From the NCBI GenBank assembly GCA_035048485.1, contig CM068581.1, forward strand, positions 67,427,881 to 67,491,880: a stretch of DNA of 64,000 nucleotides, in the 5' to 3' direction. Shown piece after piece: positions 25,021 through 35,724 of this stretch. Below the pieces are notes generated by a model, which saw only the letters and a list, made by a program, of their open reading frames with translations, was not told where the DNA came from and made no database searches. The first letter of the stretch is position 1. The number at the start of each line of letters is the position of its first letter. This DNA is from Pteria penguin (lineage: Eukaryota; Mollusca; Bivalvia; Pterioida; Pteriidae). The position numbers and the translations under genes were made by a program.

Positions 25021-25741
25021 CCAGTATCTCTATTTTGTTCAGTAGAATGGATGTTCCCTATTAACTGCCGCTCGGCATCATGACATTTCACTTATAGCTA
25101 AATCCCACCTGACAAATCGGTATTTTTTCAGACGTTATAGCTGTGACATTTTTATGTATAAGAAAATCAAATTGCAGTATTTTTTTGAAAAATTGTATTG
25201 TTTTTGAAGATTTGAATAGCGGATGATTTGTAGTAGATGATTCCATTCATCACGATCCATTACATAACCGCATAGCAAATCATTTAGCACCTCTGTGTAA
25301 ATATACAGAAGACGATATGTTAAAAGAACGTATGTGCCTAGATAAAACCTACAAAAGTGCCTATGAAGTTTTTACAATCGTGTATAGAAAGCAGTCCTCA
25401 TTTTCTGAATGGCAGACACGTAGATAATACGGCTAACAAATTTTATTACCGTGACGCAAACGGGTGGAGTGCCATTAATCATGCGAGAATATGGTAGGGT
25501 GTCGGAACTCCTCTACAATTCGTAAAAAAAATGCACTTTTCCCATTTTCTTCATATAATTTACCGAATCTCATAGGCTCAACCCCCCTCCCCCCTCCTTA
25601 GATCCGCCGATGAGTGTTGTGCATGTACTTGCAACTCACGATGCTGTTTCTGTGTTTGATTATTAAATAATTTATTGTCAGTAATTCTAATACATATTCT
25701 GATCATGTTTCATTACACATTGGACTTCAACCGAAATGTAT

Positions 25742-25839
25742 TGTCCTATGACTTATTTGTAATTTGTGAAATTAAAACAAGCATAAATGACTATAATTGC
25801 TTGTTTTAATTTCACAAATTACAAATAAGTCATAGGACA
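25742..25839. mobile_element. Perfect 42-bp-arm hairpin, probable MITE
   Basis: The left arm (25742-25783) begins TGTCCTATGACTTATTTG. The right arm (25798-25839) is its exact reverse complement. The loop is 14 nt. No coding capacity. Confidence 0.8.
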
Positions 25840-26219
25840 GTATCATCTCCCCTTGTCAAGTTGTACATTTGCAGTTCCATTAAGGATTATGCAAGCTAAA
25901 TTTCGTTGGAACGACGAATTCGAAACTAACAGTAAATCTCGTTCAGAATAAAACATACATTTTTTTTTACAAAAATGTATGGATAGTAATGTCTATCAAT
26001 CGATTTGTGAATAGAAAATTGTGTTAAAGGGGTTGTCGATGAATAATGTATATGTAAACTTACCATGATAAGTCCACGTTATTTCCATTAGAAAACATTG
26101 TTAATAAGTATTTGTCTAAAAAACAAAACCACCCCCCCCCCCTCCCCAAAAACCAAAAACAAAAAAATCCCCCCAAAACAAAACAATCAAACACAAAAAG
26201 GGTATATCCCACGGGATTT

Positions 26220-26335
26220 ATCTACAGTTTATGGCGTATAATCGTGACGGCCATCCCATTTATTAAAAATTGCAAGCTAACGCAACGTAAAGAATTGTGG
26301 TCCTATCACCATATAGGGCTACGACCTGCGTATAT
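26220..26335 (-). pseudogene. Highly decayed sequence related to the LINE RT fragment at 28226-28300
   Basis: The plus-strand block AAAATTGCAAGCTAACGCAA followed by CGTAAAGAATTG is nearly repeated at 28240. On the minus strand it can be aligned, weakly, to the segment just before the YADD box of the LINE. Confidence 0.35.
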
Positions 26336-26759
26336 GTAAGTTAATGACTGTTTAAATTGAATCTATATGTAATGGTATGCCTTATGTAGAATTGCAAGAG
26401 TTATCTATCGTCTTACTCACATTTGCCGATGACAATTTTATCAGAAACAGCTTCCTGTTTACAGTCAATGAGCATCATCGACTTTTTTAGAATCGTATAT
26501 AGATAAATTGTTAATAAGTGTTAATGGTGGTAAAAAAGGGTTTTCAGAATGGAGTCTCTTTACGAACTGAGAATGTATGATTTACATGAAACGAAAAATT
26601 GAAATAGATAATTTTTGCTACTTAGGTCTTTTCCAGAATTACAGTGGTAGTTTCCTATAACTCAAAAACAGTTATCACTACATTGTAAGAAAGCTCATTT
26701 TTTCTTAAAGAAATATTACGATATGAATCTGAATTTTGTGAAATTATTTTCTCATTGAC

Positions 26760-27251
26760 ACGTATATTGGTAGTGTTGCATATCATGGCTATGGGCGCTA
26801 GACTCGGATCGGAATGCATCATTCTAATGGCATGGCAATTTATTAAGTTCAAAATATATTACAGCATTATGCGTTAATTTCTTCACACCTATATATTTTC
26901 CCAAAAATCAAAATGAACCTTTCCAACATCTGGGACTGATTGAAATCTCCATAATTCACAGCCATGACTGATTGATTGATTTTTGTTTAACGTCACACCA
27001 AGAATATTTCACGTATATGGTGATGGCATCTGCCTGATGCAGGGCATACACATTTTGACCTTTGCAACGGACTCACCCCAAGCAGTGAGGGATCTTTAAA
27101 GTGCCATGCATACCACGACACGGGGCCTCGGATTTTACTGTCTCATCCGAAAGACAGGACACCGGCATGACCATAGCGGGACTCGAACCCCGTCCTCGCG
27201 TTCAGGAGTCCAGCGCTCACAGCCATAATATGCAACACTACCAATATACGT
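26760..27251. repeat. Inverted repeat with 35-bp arms enclosing a SINE
   Basis: The left arm 26760-26794 (ACGTATATTGGTAGTGTTGC...) is the reverse complement of 27217-27251 with about three mismatches. The SINE lies between the arms, and one copy of its target-site duplication coincides with the inner end of the right arm. A second inverted repeat starts immediately at 27251. Confidence 0.75.
26966..27216 (-). mobile_element. tRNA-headed SINE
   Basis: Inverted tail 'tgattgattgat', then the full inverted core and a B-box region 'gggactcgaacccc'. The duplication TCACAGCCAT lies at 26956-26965 and 27217-27226. Confidence 0.88.
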
Positions 27252-27709
27252 TCACAAATCGTCTCAAACGCGGCATCAAATAAAAGTAGACATATTACCT
27301 TTGGATGTTTTCCATCCTCCGTGACCCGAACCCAGTTGTCATTTAAACTTCGACAAGCAACGTTACGCTTCCGATCACGGAGGATGGAAAACAATCGAAG
27401 GTAAGATGAGGCCATAGGAGGGATAATTTGACATGTCGATTGTAGAGAGTTATTTACTTTTGTTTATTGTACATCCCCAGAGACTGTTTTTTAAAAAGGA
27501 GAAGCGGCGAGTTGTCGCTTTACACCGTAGCGATGGGTCTGACCTGATTAACTTCTCGGTGTCCGACTAAAATTTTTTGAGCAAGATTTCGTGTTCCGTT
27601 GTTCACCATGTTCTTAGTTTTGCATGGTTTTGGACAATTTATATATGGATGTGTAGATGAATATTTCTATTTTTATTTGATACCACGTTTGAGACGATTT
27701 GTGAAGAAT
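27251..27709. mobile_element. Element with 34-bp inverted ends and an internal hairpin
   Basis: The left end 27251-27284 contains TTCACAAATCGTCTCAAACG. The right end 27675-27709 is its complement with about two mismatches. Inside, TTTTCCATCCTCCGTGA near 27310 pairs with TCACGGAGGATGGAAAA near 27376. A minus-strand frame here (27281-27415, MASSYLRLFSILRDRKRNV...) ends near a GTAATATG donor-like site but overlaps the hairpin, so I do not call it an exon. Confidence 0.6.
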
Positions 27710-28184
27710 TAAAAAAGTTCTATGACACTGATGGGAGGAGGGGTATTTTTGGTAAATCGGAAGTTTTAACCCGTCTTATCATATTGGTGTAATTGATAGG
27801 GAGGGGGGACCAACGAGCCGACAACCCTGTGGTCTAGTATAGGCTTGCTGGAGATATGGACTTACCCAAATGTAGAAACCCCACATTGTGTTTAAGCAAT
27901 TCATTATTTTTAAAGAGTTGCTAAGCAACGTCTGTTTGATCATTATCAGCATTCATTATTATCTGATAAACTGTATCTTTACAATGTTTGATTTATATAC
28001 ATCTTGTCAACAAAATTACCTTTCAGTCTTATTTTTTGAAACGTATTCGTATACGGTGGATGCAGAAGGAGGAGGAGGAGGAGGGGAATCCCCCCCAAAC
28101 CCCCCAAAAAAGGGGGGAGGGGGGACTATCATATGTTATTGTCTATGCGACACACTAGTATATATCCAATAATCGTACATCTAT

Positions 28185-28545
28185 TCGACTTCTTATAATT
28201 TCGAAATGTGTAGAAACGTGTCGGCCGTTTCGTTTATGAAAATTGCAAGTTCAGGCAACGTAAGGAATTGCCACTCTAACATCAAAATAGAGTCATGTAT
28301 TGCGGCTATAACATACATACATGTATATGCGTAAAATAGAGTAAAGGAGGAATTATTTCTTCTTGTAAGATTCCGATTTTGTTGACAAAGAAAACAGACA
28401 TTTTTAAAATAATACACTAGATTTGACATATTGTATAATGACCTGAGGATTCTCAGAGGTCTCCCTCTGATGCCTAACGTTGAAATCTTTTGCCACATCA
28501 TTATTCGGTCAACAGAGTCGAAATCACGTTTGAAGTCATTAGAAT
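28185..28545 (-). pseudogene. Decayed LINE ORF2 reverse-transcriptase fragment
   Basis: The minus strand encodes NDFKRDFDSVDRIMMWQKIS, 'TLGIRGRPLRILRSLYN', and after about 60 residues PELAIFINETADT. The full-length LINE has VDFKRAFDTVDRVKMWSKIF, 'ALGLRGKALRILRSLYS' and ELSLFLLMYADDM at matching spacing. The middle is scrambled and the YADD box is lost. The fragment is truncated at both ends. Confidence 0.8.
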
Positions 28546-28559
28546 AGAAATATAATGGG

Positions 28560-29182
28560 GTTCACCAGCTATACGCGTCCGCTTTGAGCTTTACATAATG
28601 TCCGATTCTCTAATGAGGAGGGGCCAGAAACATGCCGAATTATTATGGGATATAACTTTGGTTTTATCCCAAACGATAATGCAAATTTTCAGTCATATCT
28701 CTATAAATATTATTTTAGATATACAAATAGTTTAGTTTGTGTTTGTCGTTGATTATGTTTGTAATTGTCGTGTCAGGAAGAAGGGGCAGATTGCAGATCA
28801 CATCGAAAATTTGACAATTTATTTGTTGTTTTAATGTCGTTGATACTTGTTCTTTTATTTTTGACGTGTAGTTTTTATTTATTTATTTTTTAATTTTCAT
28901 TCTTGAATAGAACAATACATAGACATATTTTGTTTAGATTTCAGAAAAGTTTAAAACAATTATTTATAGCCTTAAAGCCATGGGTTTTCCCCTTGAATAT
29001 CAAAATCCAGAACAAAAAAGATTGATCAAACATTCGTTACTCCTCGGCCAAATTCACAAATTCGGGGTGACACGATAATTTCCGAGTGGTTATATGTAAA
29101 CCTTACCCATCAACGTCATAGCCTCGATTTCACGCATATAACTTCCTGGTAAAGTTTTTGGAGTTATATTTACATATATTTT
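28560..29182. other. No feature recognised
   Basis: AT-rich sequence between a LINE relic and the 3' end of the full-length LINE. Confidence 0.4.
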
Positions 29183-29199
29183 CATGCGAGTTTTTTTAG

Positions 29200-29205
29200 T
29201 TTATT
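29200..29205 (-). terminator. Poly(A) signal at the LINE 3' end
   Basis: AATAAA on the minus strand, followed by CTA and seven A. The nested copy at 59461 ends with the same AATAAACTA, supporting this as the family's true 3' end. Confidence 0.7.
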
Positions 29206-29342
29206 AGTCTTAAGCAATACAGCTTATTGACATGCATATAAAGTAAAACATTCAATATTACATACATAATTGTCAGTAGCGAAAGAGATACAATGGTACA
29301 ATGTTATATAAATACAATGTAATTGACACAATATAGATATAA

Positions 29343-32300
29343 TTATATATGAAGTTTTCTAATAACAAAAGCATTTTTTATATATTTGCCAAGGTTACAA
29401 AGTTCTTTTACATTTTGACTGGCAAATATCTGTATCAATTTATAGACTGAAGGTCTTGCGTAATAATATTTTTTCAAAAATTTTACTCTTATATCATGAT
29501 AATAGGGACATACCAAAATAAAGTGAAATTCGTCCTCTAAATCGATTTTACACAGAGGACATTTACGATTTTCGATGGGAATTTTCTTATATCTTCCCGT
29601 TTCTATATTTAAACAATGGGAAGATAGTCTTAATTTACATATGAGTTTTTTTAACTGAGTCGGAAAAGGTTTCAACAAATAAGTTTGTAATGTAAAATTA
29701 TCCACAATATGCTTATAAATCGTACACTTTGTAGAACTGTTAACATCTGCTAAAATATTTTGTTTATATATATCAAATAACCGTTGCTTAGCAACTGCTA
29801 AAACGTATTTTGGTTTTTCACAGTATTGGTTATCCCATAAATTAAACAAACCCAAAGTTGACAATAAGTTTCTGATCGTTGCTGCCCAGTTGTTACAGTT
29901 AGGCTTTTGTAACTGTTCATTATACATAAAATGATAACACGATTTTAAAATACAATTATTACACGATATAAGTTTCATCCAATATTTCAAAATACGTAAT
30001 TTTCTCATACATTCTAATGGAAATCTGCCCAATTCACAATAAACAGCTGCATTAGGAGTTGAACGCTTTACTCCTAGTAAATTTTTACAAAAGTCCATAT
30101 GCACTTTTTCAATATCTGGTGCAGAATGGAAACCCCAAACTTCACAACTATAGTATGAAATACTGCCAATGTAGGTATCGAATAAAGATAAAAGTGTTAC
30201 AAAATTTAAACACATATTATTACATTTTCTTTTAAATGAAAAAAGCGCTTTCTTACATTGTAATGCCAATTGTTTTTGGGCAACATTGAACTTTCCATTA
30301 TAATTTAGTAAGATTCCCAAATAACAGAACTTATCAACCATTTCAATTTGTTTACCATCATAATGCCAAATATCATTGTCTTTAAGTGTACCCCCATTTC
30401 TGAAAACAATTATTTTAGTTTTATCAACATTTACAGTCAAAGCCCATTTACTTGTATACAATTCCAAAGAGTTTAGAAGAGATTGTAAACTTGTAGCCGA
30501 TTCTGCCAAAATAACCATATCATCGGCGTACATTAATAAAAAGAGCGATAACTCTTGCAATTCGACAGGTGCGTTGCCCTGTAGTAAAAAATCAGTTTCA
30601 CAATCATTGATGTACAGAGAAAATAAAAGAGGTGATATTATCTCCCCTTGTAAAACGCCTAAATTGTTAACAAAAAAGTCGGAGATATTACCATCTAAAA
30701 TAACAGCAGATTTTATATTACTGTACAGTGAACGTAAGATTCTAAGCGCTTTACCTCTGAGTCCTAGGGCAAAAATTTTGCTCCACATTTTCACACGATC
30801 AACAGTATCAAATGCTCTTTTAAAATCTACAAAACAGCAATATAACCTTTTTCTGCTTAAAAGATATTTGTTAACAAGAGTTTGAAGTGCAAATATTGCG
30901 TCAGTTGTACAGTGATGTGGTCGAAAACCAAATTGAGCATCTGATAAAATATTGTTACTCTCTGACCAGGTAATAAGACGTTTATTTAATACAGATGTAA
31001 ATAATTTGGTCATACAACTAATAAGACTAATTCCTCTGTAATTACCGGGGTCTGATGTACTACCTTTTTTATGAATAGGTACAATTAATGCTGTACATAG
31101 AGTATTCGGAAAACATCCCGTATCATACATAGCATTGAACAATGTGTGCAACAGTGGTAATAACATATCTTTAAAATGCACAAAATACTCATTAATTATA
31201 CCATCAAGACCATGGCTTTTACCACATTTTAAGTTCTTAATAGCATACTCTATTTCTGTTAATGTAATTTTTTCTTCAAGTTCTGTAAAAACAACATCGT
31301 CATCAGATACATTAATATCATTATCAGTTTGATCAATATTAATACTTGCTGCTAATGATTTAAAATGATCGTGTAATTCAGTAAGCTCCACATTAACCCG
31401 ACCCGACTTCTTTTTGCCAAATTTTGAATAAAACAATTTTGGATTTGACTTCCTGATATCTTCTAATATATTGCCTTGCTGAAACAAATATTTTCTTTTC
31501 ACCCTTTTTTCATATGACTTGTACTGTCTTTTACATTGCTGTAAATACACATGATTTTCTAACGATTTTTGTCTATTAAAATTGCTCAATGCTTTTCTGT
31601 ATAAGATATACAAACGTTTACATTCATGGTCGAACCAAGGTTGATTATGCATTGCGTTAACACATGTATTGTTATTATAATTGTTTTTGCAAGTGATATT
31701 GCTTGTAGGTATTTTATGAAAATCTGACATCAGACTGGACAATTTGTCTATGAATGATGTAATACAATTATCTATACCTTGATAAGACGTAAGATCATTA
31801 TCATTTATACATTGATATAGTACATCAATATTATTTTCTAAAACCATTCTGCTGTCGTTGGCCATATCTTCATTCCAACGATATTTGACACATTTTTCAT
31901 CAACGATATTTACCGTAGATGACTCACAACGTTTCTCAAAAGAGATATTCGCAACACTTTTCAATTCGATGTGTAATGGCGCGTGGTCAGAATAAGTATT
32001 GAAGTTACTTACAATAAACTTATGAAAATATGCAAAAATATCTAGTGTACTCAAAACATAATCAATTACACTACACCCATTAGCACCACAATACGTGAAA
32101 TCATTAGCCATATTATCTACATGTCTACCGTTTAAAATACGGAGACCGCTCTGGATGCATAGTTGAATTAACTTTAATCCGTAAGTATTTACAGACTTGT
32201 CAGGGCATTTACGTTCATTCATAATTTCGTCTACAACATACTCACCAAGAGGCGTTAAAAACTCATTCAGGCGTTCATGCATACTATCACAGTCAATGTA

Positions 32301-32822
32301 ATCATTTATAATAGAACATCTACTGTTGAGGTCTCCCATAAGTATAACTTTACCTTTGTCAAAAAAATCAGCAATTTGATTTTCAAGTTCATAAAAAATA
32401 TCTACGTTATATTGTTTGAAAAATGATGATTTATCAGGGGGAATATATGTAAAACAAATATACAAATCATTTTCCAGGTCAAACACTGCTTTGTCTATTT
32501 TTATCCAAACAATTGTATCAAAATAAATTTTTGAGATATGAACATATTTTTCTAATTCTTTTCGAAAACACACAGCCATTCCACCGCCTTGTTTAGTTTT
32601 AGATAATGATCTGTTTATAAATTTACAGCAAAAATCAGGTATCTCATATTCAAAGTTTTGATCGATCCAACATTCTGAAAGACAGATAATATCATAGGTA
32701 GTAAGAAAGTTACTAAATGCCTTATCATTAAGTTTTTTCTCTAGTCCGCCATTCACATTCCAACATAATATTTTGATATTATTTAACTCACAGTTAATAG
32801 GTCCCTTGACCTCCAGTCTGTC
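29343..32822 (-). CDS. LINE ORF2: AP endonuclease plus reverse transcriptase
   Basis: It encodes 1159 residues if read from just after the ORF1 stop. It nicks target DNA and copies the element's RNA into it. Visible in order: IKILCWNVNGG (about residue 17, endonuclease motif I), LSECW (about 50), VILMGDLNS (about 157) and YSDHAPL (about 276); RT motifs FVDFKRAFDTVD, GEIISPLLFSLYIND and MYADDMVILAES (YADD about 765); and a C-terminal CPLC...EDEFHFILVC zinc-knuckle-like segment (about 1087). All expected catalytic residues are present. No ATG lies upstream of motif I: the nearest candidate codon, at 32756, is GTG inside WNVNG. Since ORF1 is in the same frame and separated only by TAG, translation may depend on readthrough. 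Confidence 0.92.
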   Translation of the reverse strand, partial: DRLEVKGPINCELNNIKILCWNVNGGLEKKLNDKAFSNFLTTYDIICLSECWIDQNFEYEIPDFCCKFINRSLSKTKQGGGMAVCFRKELEKYVHISKIYFDTIVWIKIDKAVFDLENDLYICFTYIPPDKSSFFKQYNVDIFYELENQIADFFDKGKVILMGDLNSRCSIINDYIDCDSMHERLNEFLTPLGEYVVDEIMNERKCPDKSVNTYGLKLIQLCIQSGLRILNGRHVDNMANDFTYCGANGCSVIDYVLSTLDIFAYFHKFIVSNFNTYSDHAPLHIELKSVANISFEKRCESSTVNIVDEKCVKYRWNEDMANDSRMVLENNIDVLYQCINDNDLTSYQGIDNCITSFIDKLSSLMSDFHKIPTSNITCKNNYNNNTCVNAMHNQPWFDHECKRLYILYRKALSNFNRQKSLENHVYLQQCKRQYKSYEKRVKRKYLFQQGNILEDIRKSNPKLFYSKFGKKKSGRVNVELTELHDHFKSLAASINIDQTDNDINVSDDDVVFTELEEKITLTEIEYAIKNLKCGKSHGLDGIINEYFVHFKDMLLPLLHTLFNAMYDTGCFPNTLCTALIVPIHKKGSTSDPGNYRGISLISCMTKLFTSVLNKRLITWSESNNILSDAQFGFRPHHCTTDAIFALQTLVNKYLLSRKRLYCCFVDFKRAFDTVDRVKMWSKIFALGLRGKALRILRSLYSNIKSAVILDGNISDFFVNNLGVLQGEIISPLLFSLYINDCETDFLLQGNAPVELQELSLFLLMYADDMVILAESATSLQSLLNSLELYTSKWALTVNVDKTKIIVFRNGGTLKDNDIWHYDGKQIEMVDKFCYLGILLNYNGKFNVAQKQLALQCKKALFSFKRKCNNMCLNFVTLLSLFDTYIGSISYYSCEVWGFHSAPDIEKVHMDFCKNLLGVKRSTPNAAVYCELGRFPLECMRKLRILKYWMKLISCNNCILKSCYHFMYNEQLQKPNCNNWAATIRNLLSTLGLFNLWDNQYCEKPKYVLAVAKQRLFDIYKQNILADVNSSTKCTIYKHIVDNFTLQTYLLKPFPTQLKKLICKLRLSSHCLNIETGRYKKIPIENRKCPLCKIDLEDEFHFILVCPYYHDIRVKFLKKYYYARPSVYKLIQIFASQNVKELCNLGKYIKNAFVIRKLHI

Positions 32823-33815
32823 CTAGTTCGAACCCTTTCTAGGTCGTTTGCGTGACTGTTGGTACGCGGGTGAACTAACTGATTGATGCGCGGGCGAAGC
32901 GGCTGATTGATGCGCGGATGAATTTCTGGCACTTTGTTCCTCCTCTGGTACGTACTCCACACCGTTTATGTACAATCTGTCCTTGACTAATCGCACTTTG
33001 TCGTTTCTTCTGCGTGCCTCGTTCCTTATCGGGTATAGTGATTTCCTGCGCTGTTCAATCTCGGCTGGGAATTGCTCCGAGACGTAGACATTGGATCCCT
33101 TCAAAGTTTTGGGTGCTTGTTTCCTCACGAGTTCCCGGTCCTTATAATGTGAAAATTTCGCCACCATGGTACGTGGTCGTGCGTTTGGATGGTTAGATTT
33201 GCGACCAATACGGTGTACACGCTCAAACTCTATATCCTTTCGTACCTTCATTTTCTCATGCACAAACTTCTGAATCACTTCCTCACAATTTTCGTCTTCA
33301 TCCTCCGGGATTCCGGCGAATAATAAGTTGTCCCTCATGGAGCGACACTGCAAGTCCATGATATCCTCCCGTAGTTGATCCCTTGTATCGGTTATCTCCT
33401 CCTCAATACGGTCTATACGATTGATCTTATTAGAGTTTGATTTACATTGCCCCTTCAGATTACTGATTTCCTTGGAAACTGTTTTCACTTCCGTTGCTAC
33501 CTGATCGAAAATGTTACTTAAACCATCCACACAAGTTTCCATTTCATTTTGATTTTTTCTTACGCTGTTAATGTCCCTTTCAAGAGTAGAAACACTGTTC
33601 TCACATTTAGAAACTTTCGATTCAACAATCTGTAATCTACGCATAAATCCTTCGATCTCAGACAGTCTGTTTTCCAAATGCTCTATTCTGTTCAACTTTT
33701 TGTCCATTTTACTCAGCATATCGATAATATTCTGTAGATCTTGACCACTATTATTCACTATAGTCAGGCTATCGTGTACGATTTCCAACGTTTCGCTCAA
33801 TGAGTTTTCAGCCAT
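32823..33815 (-). CDS. LINE ORF1: coiled-coil RNA-binding protein
   Basis: 330 residues starting at ATG 33815-33813. Residues about 20-155 form a long heptad-type coiled coil (IIDMLSKMDKKLNRIEHLEN...). There follow an RRM-like region from about 158 (RDNLLFAGIPEDEDENCEEV ... FERVHRIGRK ... ARPRTMVAKFSHYKDRELV) and a C-terminal domain (YVSEQFPAEIEQRRK ... LVKDRLYING). This order is that of L1-type ORF1p, which coats the element RNA as trimers. The tail repeats SAHQS/SPAHQS and ends in a basic RKRPRKGSN. The stop is TAG; the next codon continues in the frame of ORF2. Confidence 0.9.
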   Translation of the reverse strand: MAENSLSETLEIVHDSLTIVNNSGQDLQNIIDMLSKMDKKLNRIEHLENRLSEIEGFMRRLQIVESKVSKCENSVSTLERDINSVRKNQNEMETCVDGLSNIFDQVATEVKTVSKEISNLKGQCKSNSNKINRIDRIEEEITDTRDQLREDIMDLQCRSMRDNLLFAGIPEDEDENCEEVIQKFVHEKMKVRKDIEFERVHRIGRKSNHPNARPRTMVAKFSHYKDRELVRKQAPKTLKGSNVYVSEQFPAEIEQRRKSLYPIRNEARRRNDKVRLVKDRLYINGVEYVPEEEQSARNSSAHQSAASPAHQSVSSPAYQQSRKRPRKGSN

Positions 33816-33874
33816 TGTACGCAGTGTAGATGATTTCTAATCACTTGTCACAGGTCACTCGTTAATCCATGCGA

Positions 33875-34155
33875 AATTGACATCAAAATGCACAAAACTG
33901 GTATATAAAACCACAGAAGGTGTTCCTACACAATCTTGGATTACTTTATTAACTTCCTATTGCATTTTTAAATATATATGTTGTGATTAATCCATTAAAA
34001 TTTCATATTTTATCGGAGCACTAACATTCACGACCTTTCACTACTGACGACAGTTCACGAGTTACTTATGCAGTGTCTCTTTGATTTTAAAGGGCGCCAC
34101 TTCCATAAATAAGGTAAGGCGTGTGGTACTGACACTACTCAAATACATGTGATAC

Positions 34156-34189
<34 letters not shown>

Positions 34190-35720
34190 GTATAAAATAT
34201 GTGTATGTATGTATGTATGTATGAATATATATAACATATATATGCAATGGTAAATAAATAGTGAAGGTAGATCAGCGTATAGCTATAGGTAGTAGAGGTT
34301 ATCAGTTTATTGATACGTTTCGCCGACTGAAACGATGATATAAAAAGGGGTAGGTTATTGATGAAGACTGAAAAAAAAATCTTGTTATAAAAAATTAAAT
34401 AAAGAATTGACAAATGCTGAATTTGAGTTAAGTGGGTCGTATAAAGAAAACACCTGTGTAAAGTCACGTGTGCATTCCGGTTCTTCGCCACACCTACGTG
34501 TATACAGGAGATACATGTACATTTAAAGTTCAAAAGTTCACGATTGTTGCACAATGATATTAAAGTCATACACATGTACATAGAAGCTACTTGAGTCATA
34601 ATTGAGATTATCGTTATAAAAATAAAAAAACATTTAAATGTTTGGCACAAGTGAATTCACCTTTGTCTTTTCTTAACGCATGTGATTTCTTTTCATTTAC
34701 ACTGTTGTTTGACACCTTTCTTTTTGTATACATCTGCTTTAAAGTGGGGTTAAAAAGGGGTGTGTGGCTATCATATCCTGTTCCTGTTTATCTCCTACCC
34801 TATATGCCTCTGTCAGGCAGGTTTTAAAGAATCCCATTTTCATTTCAAATACTAAAAAGGAGGAGAACGGAAATGTCGGTTGGACAGATTGACATGGTAA
34901 ACAACTATTGATGATCGAGGAACTCCGAGGAGGAGAGGCGAGAACTTTCACCCCCCCCCCCCTCCCGTTTTTAAAATATATTAAAGAAAATGAGGGAAAA
35001 CATAATTATCACGAATATTTTTTAACATTCTTGATTGATTAGCAGCGGTGAATAGAGGGCCAATTGTAGTGAAATCGAAGGAGATACAGGGGCAAAGCCC
35101 GTCCCCCAATGTGAATATACCTAGCCCGTTGGAGACCTAGGCAGTCCCCAAACGTCTCGCCTTTTGCGTCCCCTCTGACTGCAAAATCAGGGTCCGCTTC
35201 TAGATGACCCCCTCTCCCCAGTTTTTGAAATTTCTATGAAAAGAAGGCATAATTCAAAGCTTCGTCATTTTAACACCATAGTTATTTTTAATCCCTGCAA
35301 ACTACACTGCGTAGCATTTAGGGAGATCCCCGTTATAGGAAAAATTCCACACATTACATATTAAAAACTTATCTCTTTAACGCCATAGTTATTTCGAAAC
35401 CATGCAAAGCATTTAGTGTATTATTTATGGATAATCTCAGCGCGGAATACATAACATGTACTTATATGATTACATGAACTTATATGCGTTCTAATAGGTG
35501 AAATGAAGTACTATGCTTCCGTTGTTACAGGGTCGGTCGAGTACCAGCTTATTGACAATGCATACGGGCCATTACGCAAAATAGTAAATCTTCTACAAAG
35601 CTATAAAATTATAAAGATATATCCTGCACTTAACCTAAATCAAACATTCCTCGTAAGTTTCGTATACATGCTATTCTGACATTGGCTAGTAACAGCTATT
35701 TGGTGCAGTGCATTGTTGAT
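33875..35720. other. Noncoding, with (TA)n/(TATG)n near 34155-34245 and an eroded repeat at 35040-35220
   Basis: The 171-codon minus-strand frame over 34135-34650 is driven by the TA/TATG microsatellite and has no family motif. The segment 35040-35220 ('gcagcggtgaatagagggcc' ... 'aatcagggtccgcttct') looks like an eroded CAGTGGCGGAT-type element. Confidence 0.4.
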
Positions 35721-35724
35721 TCTG

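Larger units (their letters stand above)
29191..33867 (-). mobile_element. Near-complete LINE (APE-type non-LTR retrotransposon)
   Basis: From 5' to 3' on the minus strand: a short leader, ORF1 (33815-32823), ORF2 (32822-29343), then a 3' UTR of about 150 nt ending AATAAACTAAAAAAA at 29191. CATGCGA occurs immediately next to both proposed ends (29183-29189 and 33868-33874) and may be a short target-site duplication; if so, the leader is only about 50 nt and the copy may be slightly 5' truncated. Endonuclease and RT motifs are intact, so the copy looks young. The clade is not settled from motifs alone; the Jockey/I group is likely. Relatives in the window: 23700, 28185 and 58735-60470. Confidence 0.9.

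Noticed and set aside
27281..27415. Minus-strand frame MASSYLRLFSILRDRKRNV... ending at a GTAATATG donor-like site, as a first exon
   Set aside because: It overlaps a strong hairpin inside an inverted-repeat element, so the frame is probably accidental.
30376..30885. Plus-strand 169-codon frame
   Set aside because: It is the antisense shadow of the LINE reverse transcriptase.
34135..34650. 171-codon minus-strand frame as a membrane protein
   Set aside because: Its hydrophobic, Tyr/Ile-rich end comes from a (TA)n/(TATG)n repeat and no family motif or splice context was seen.
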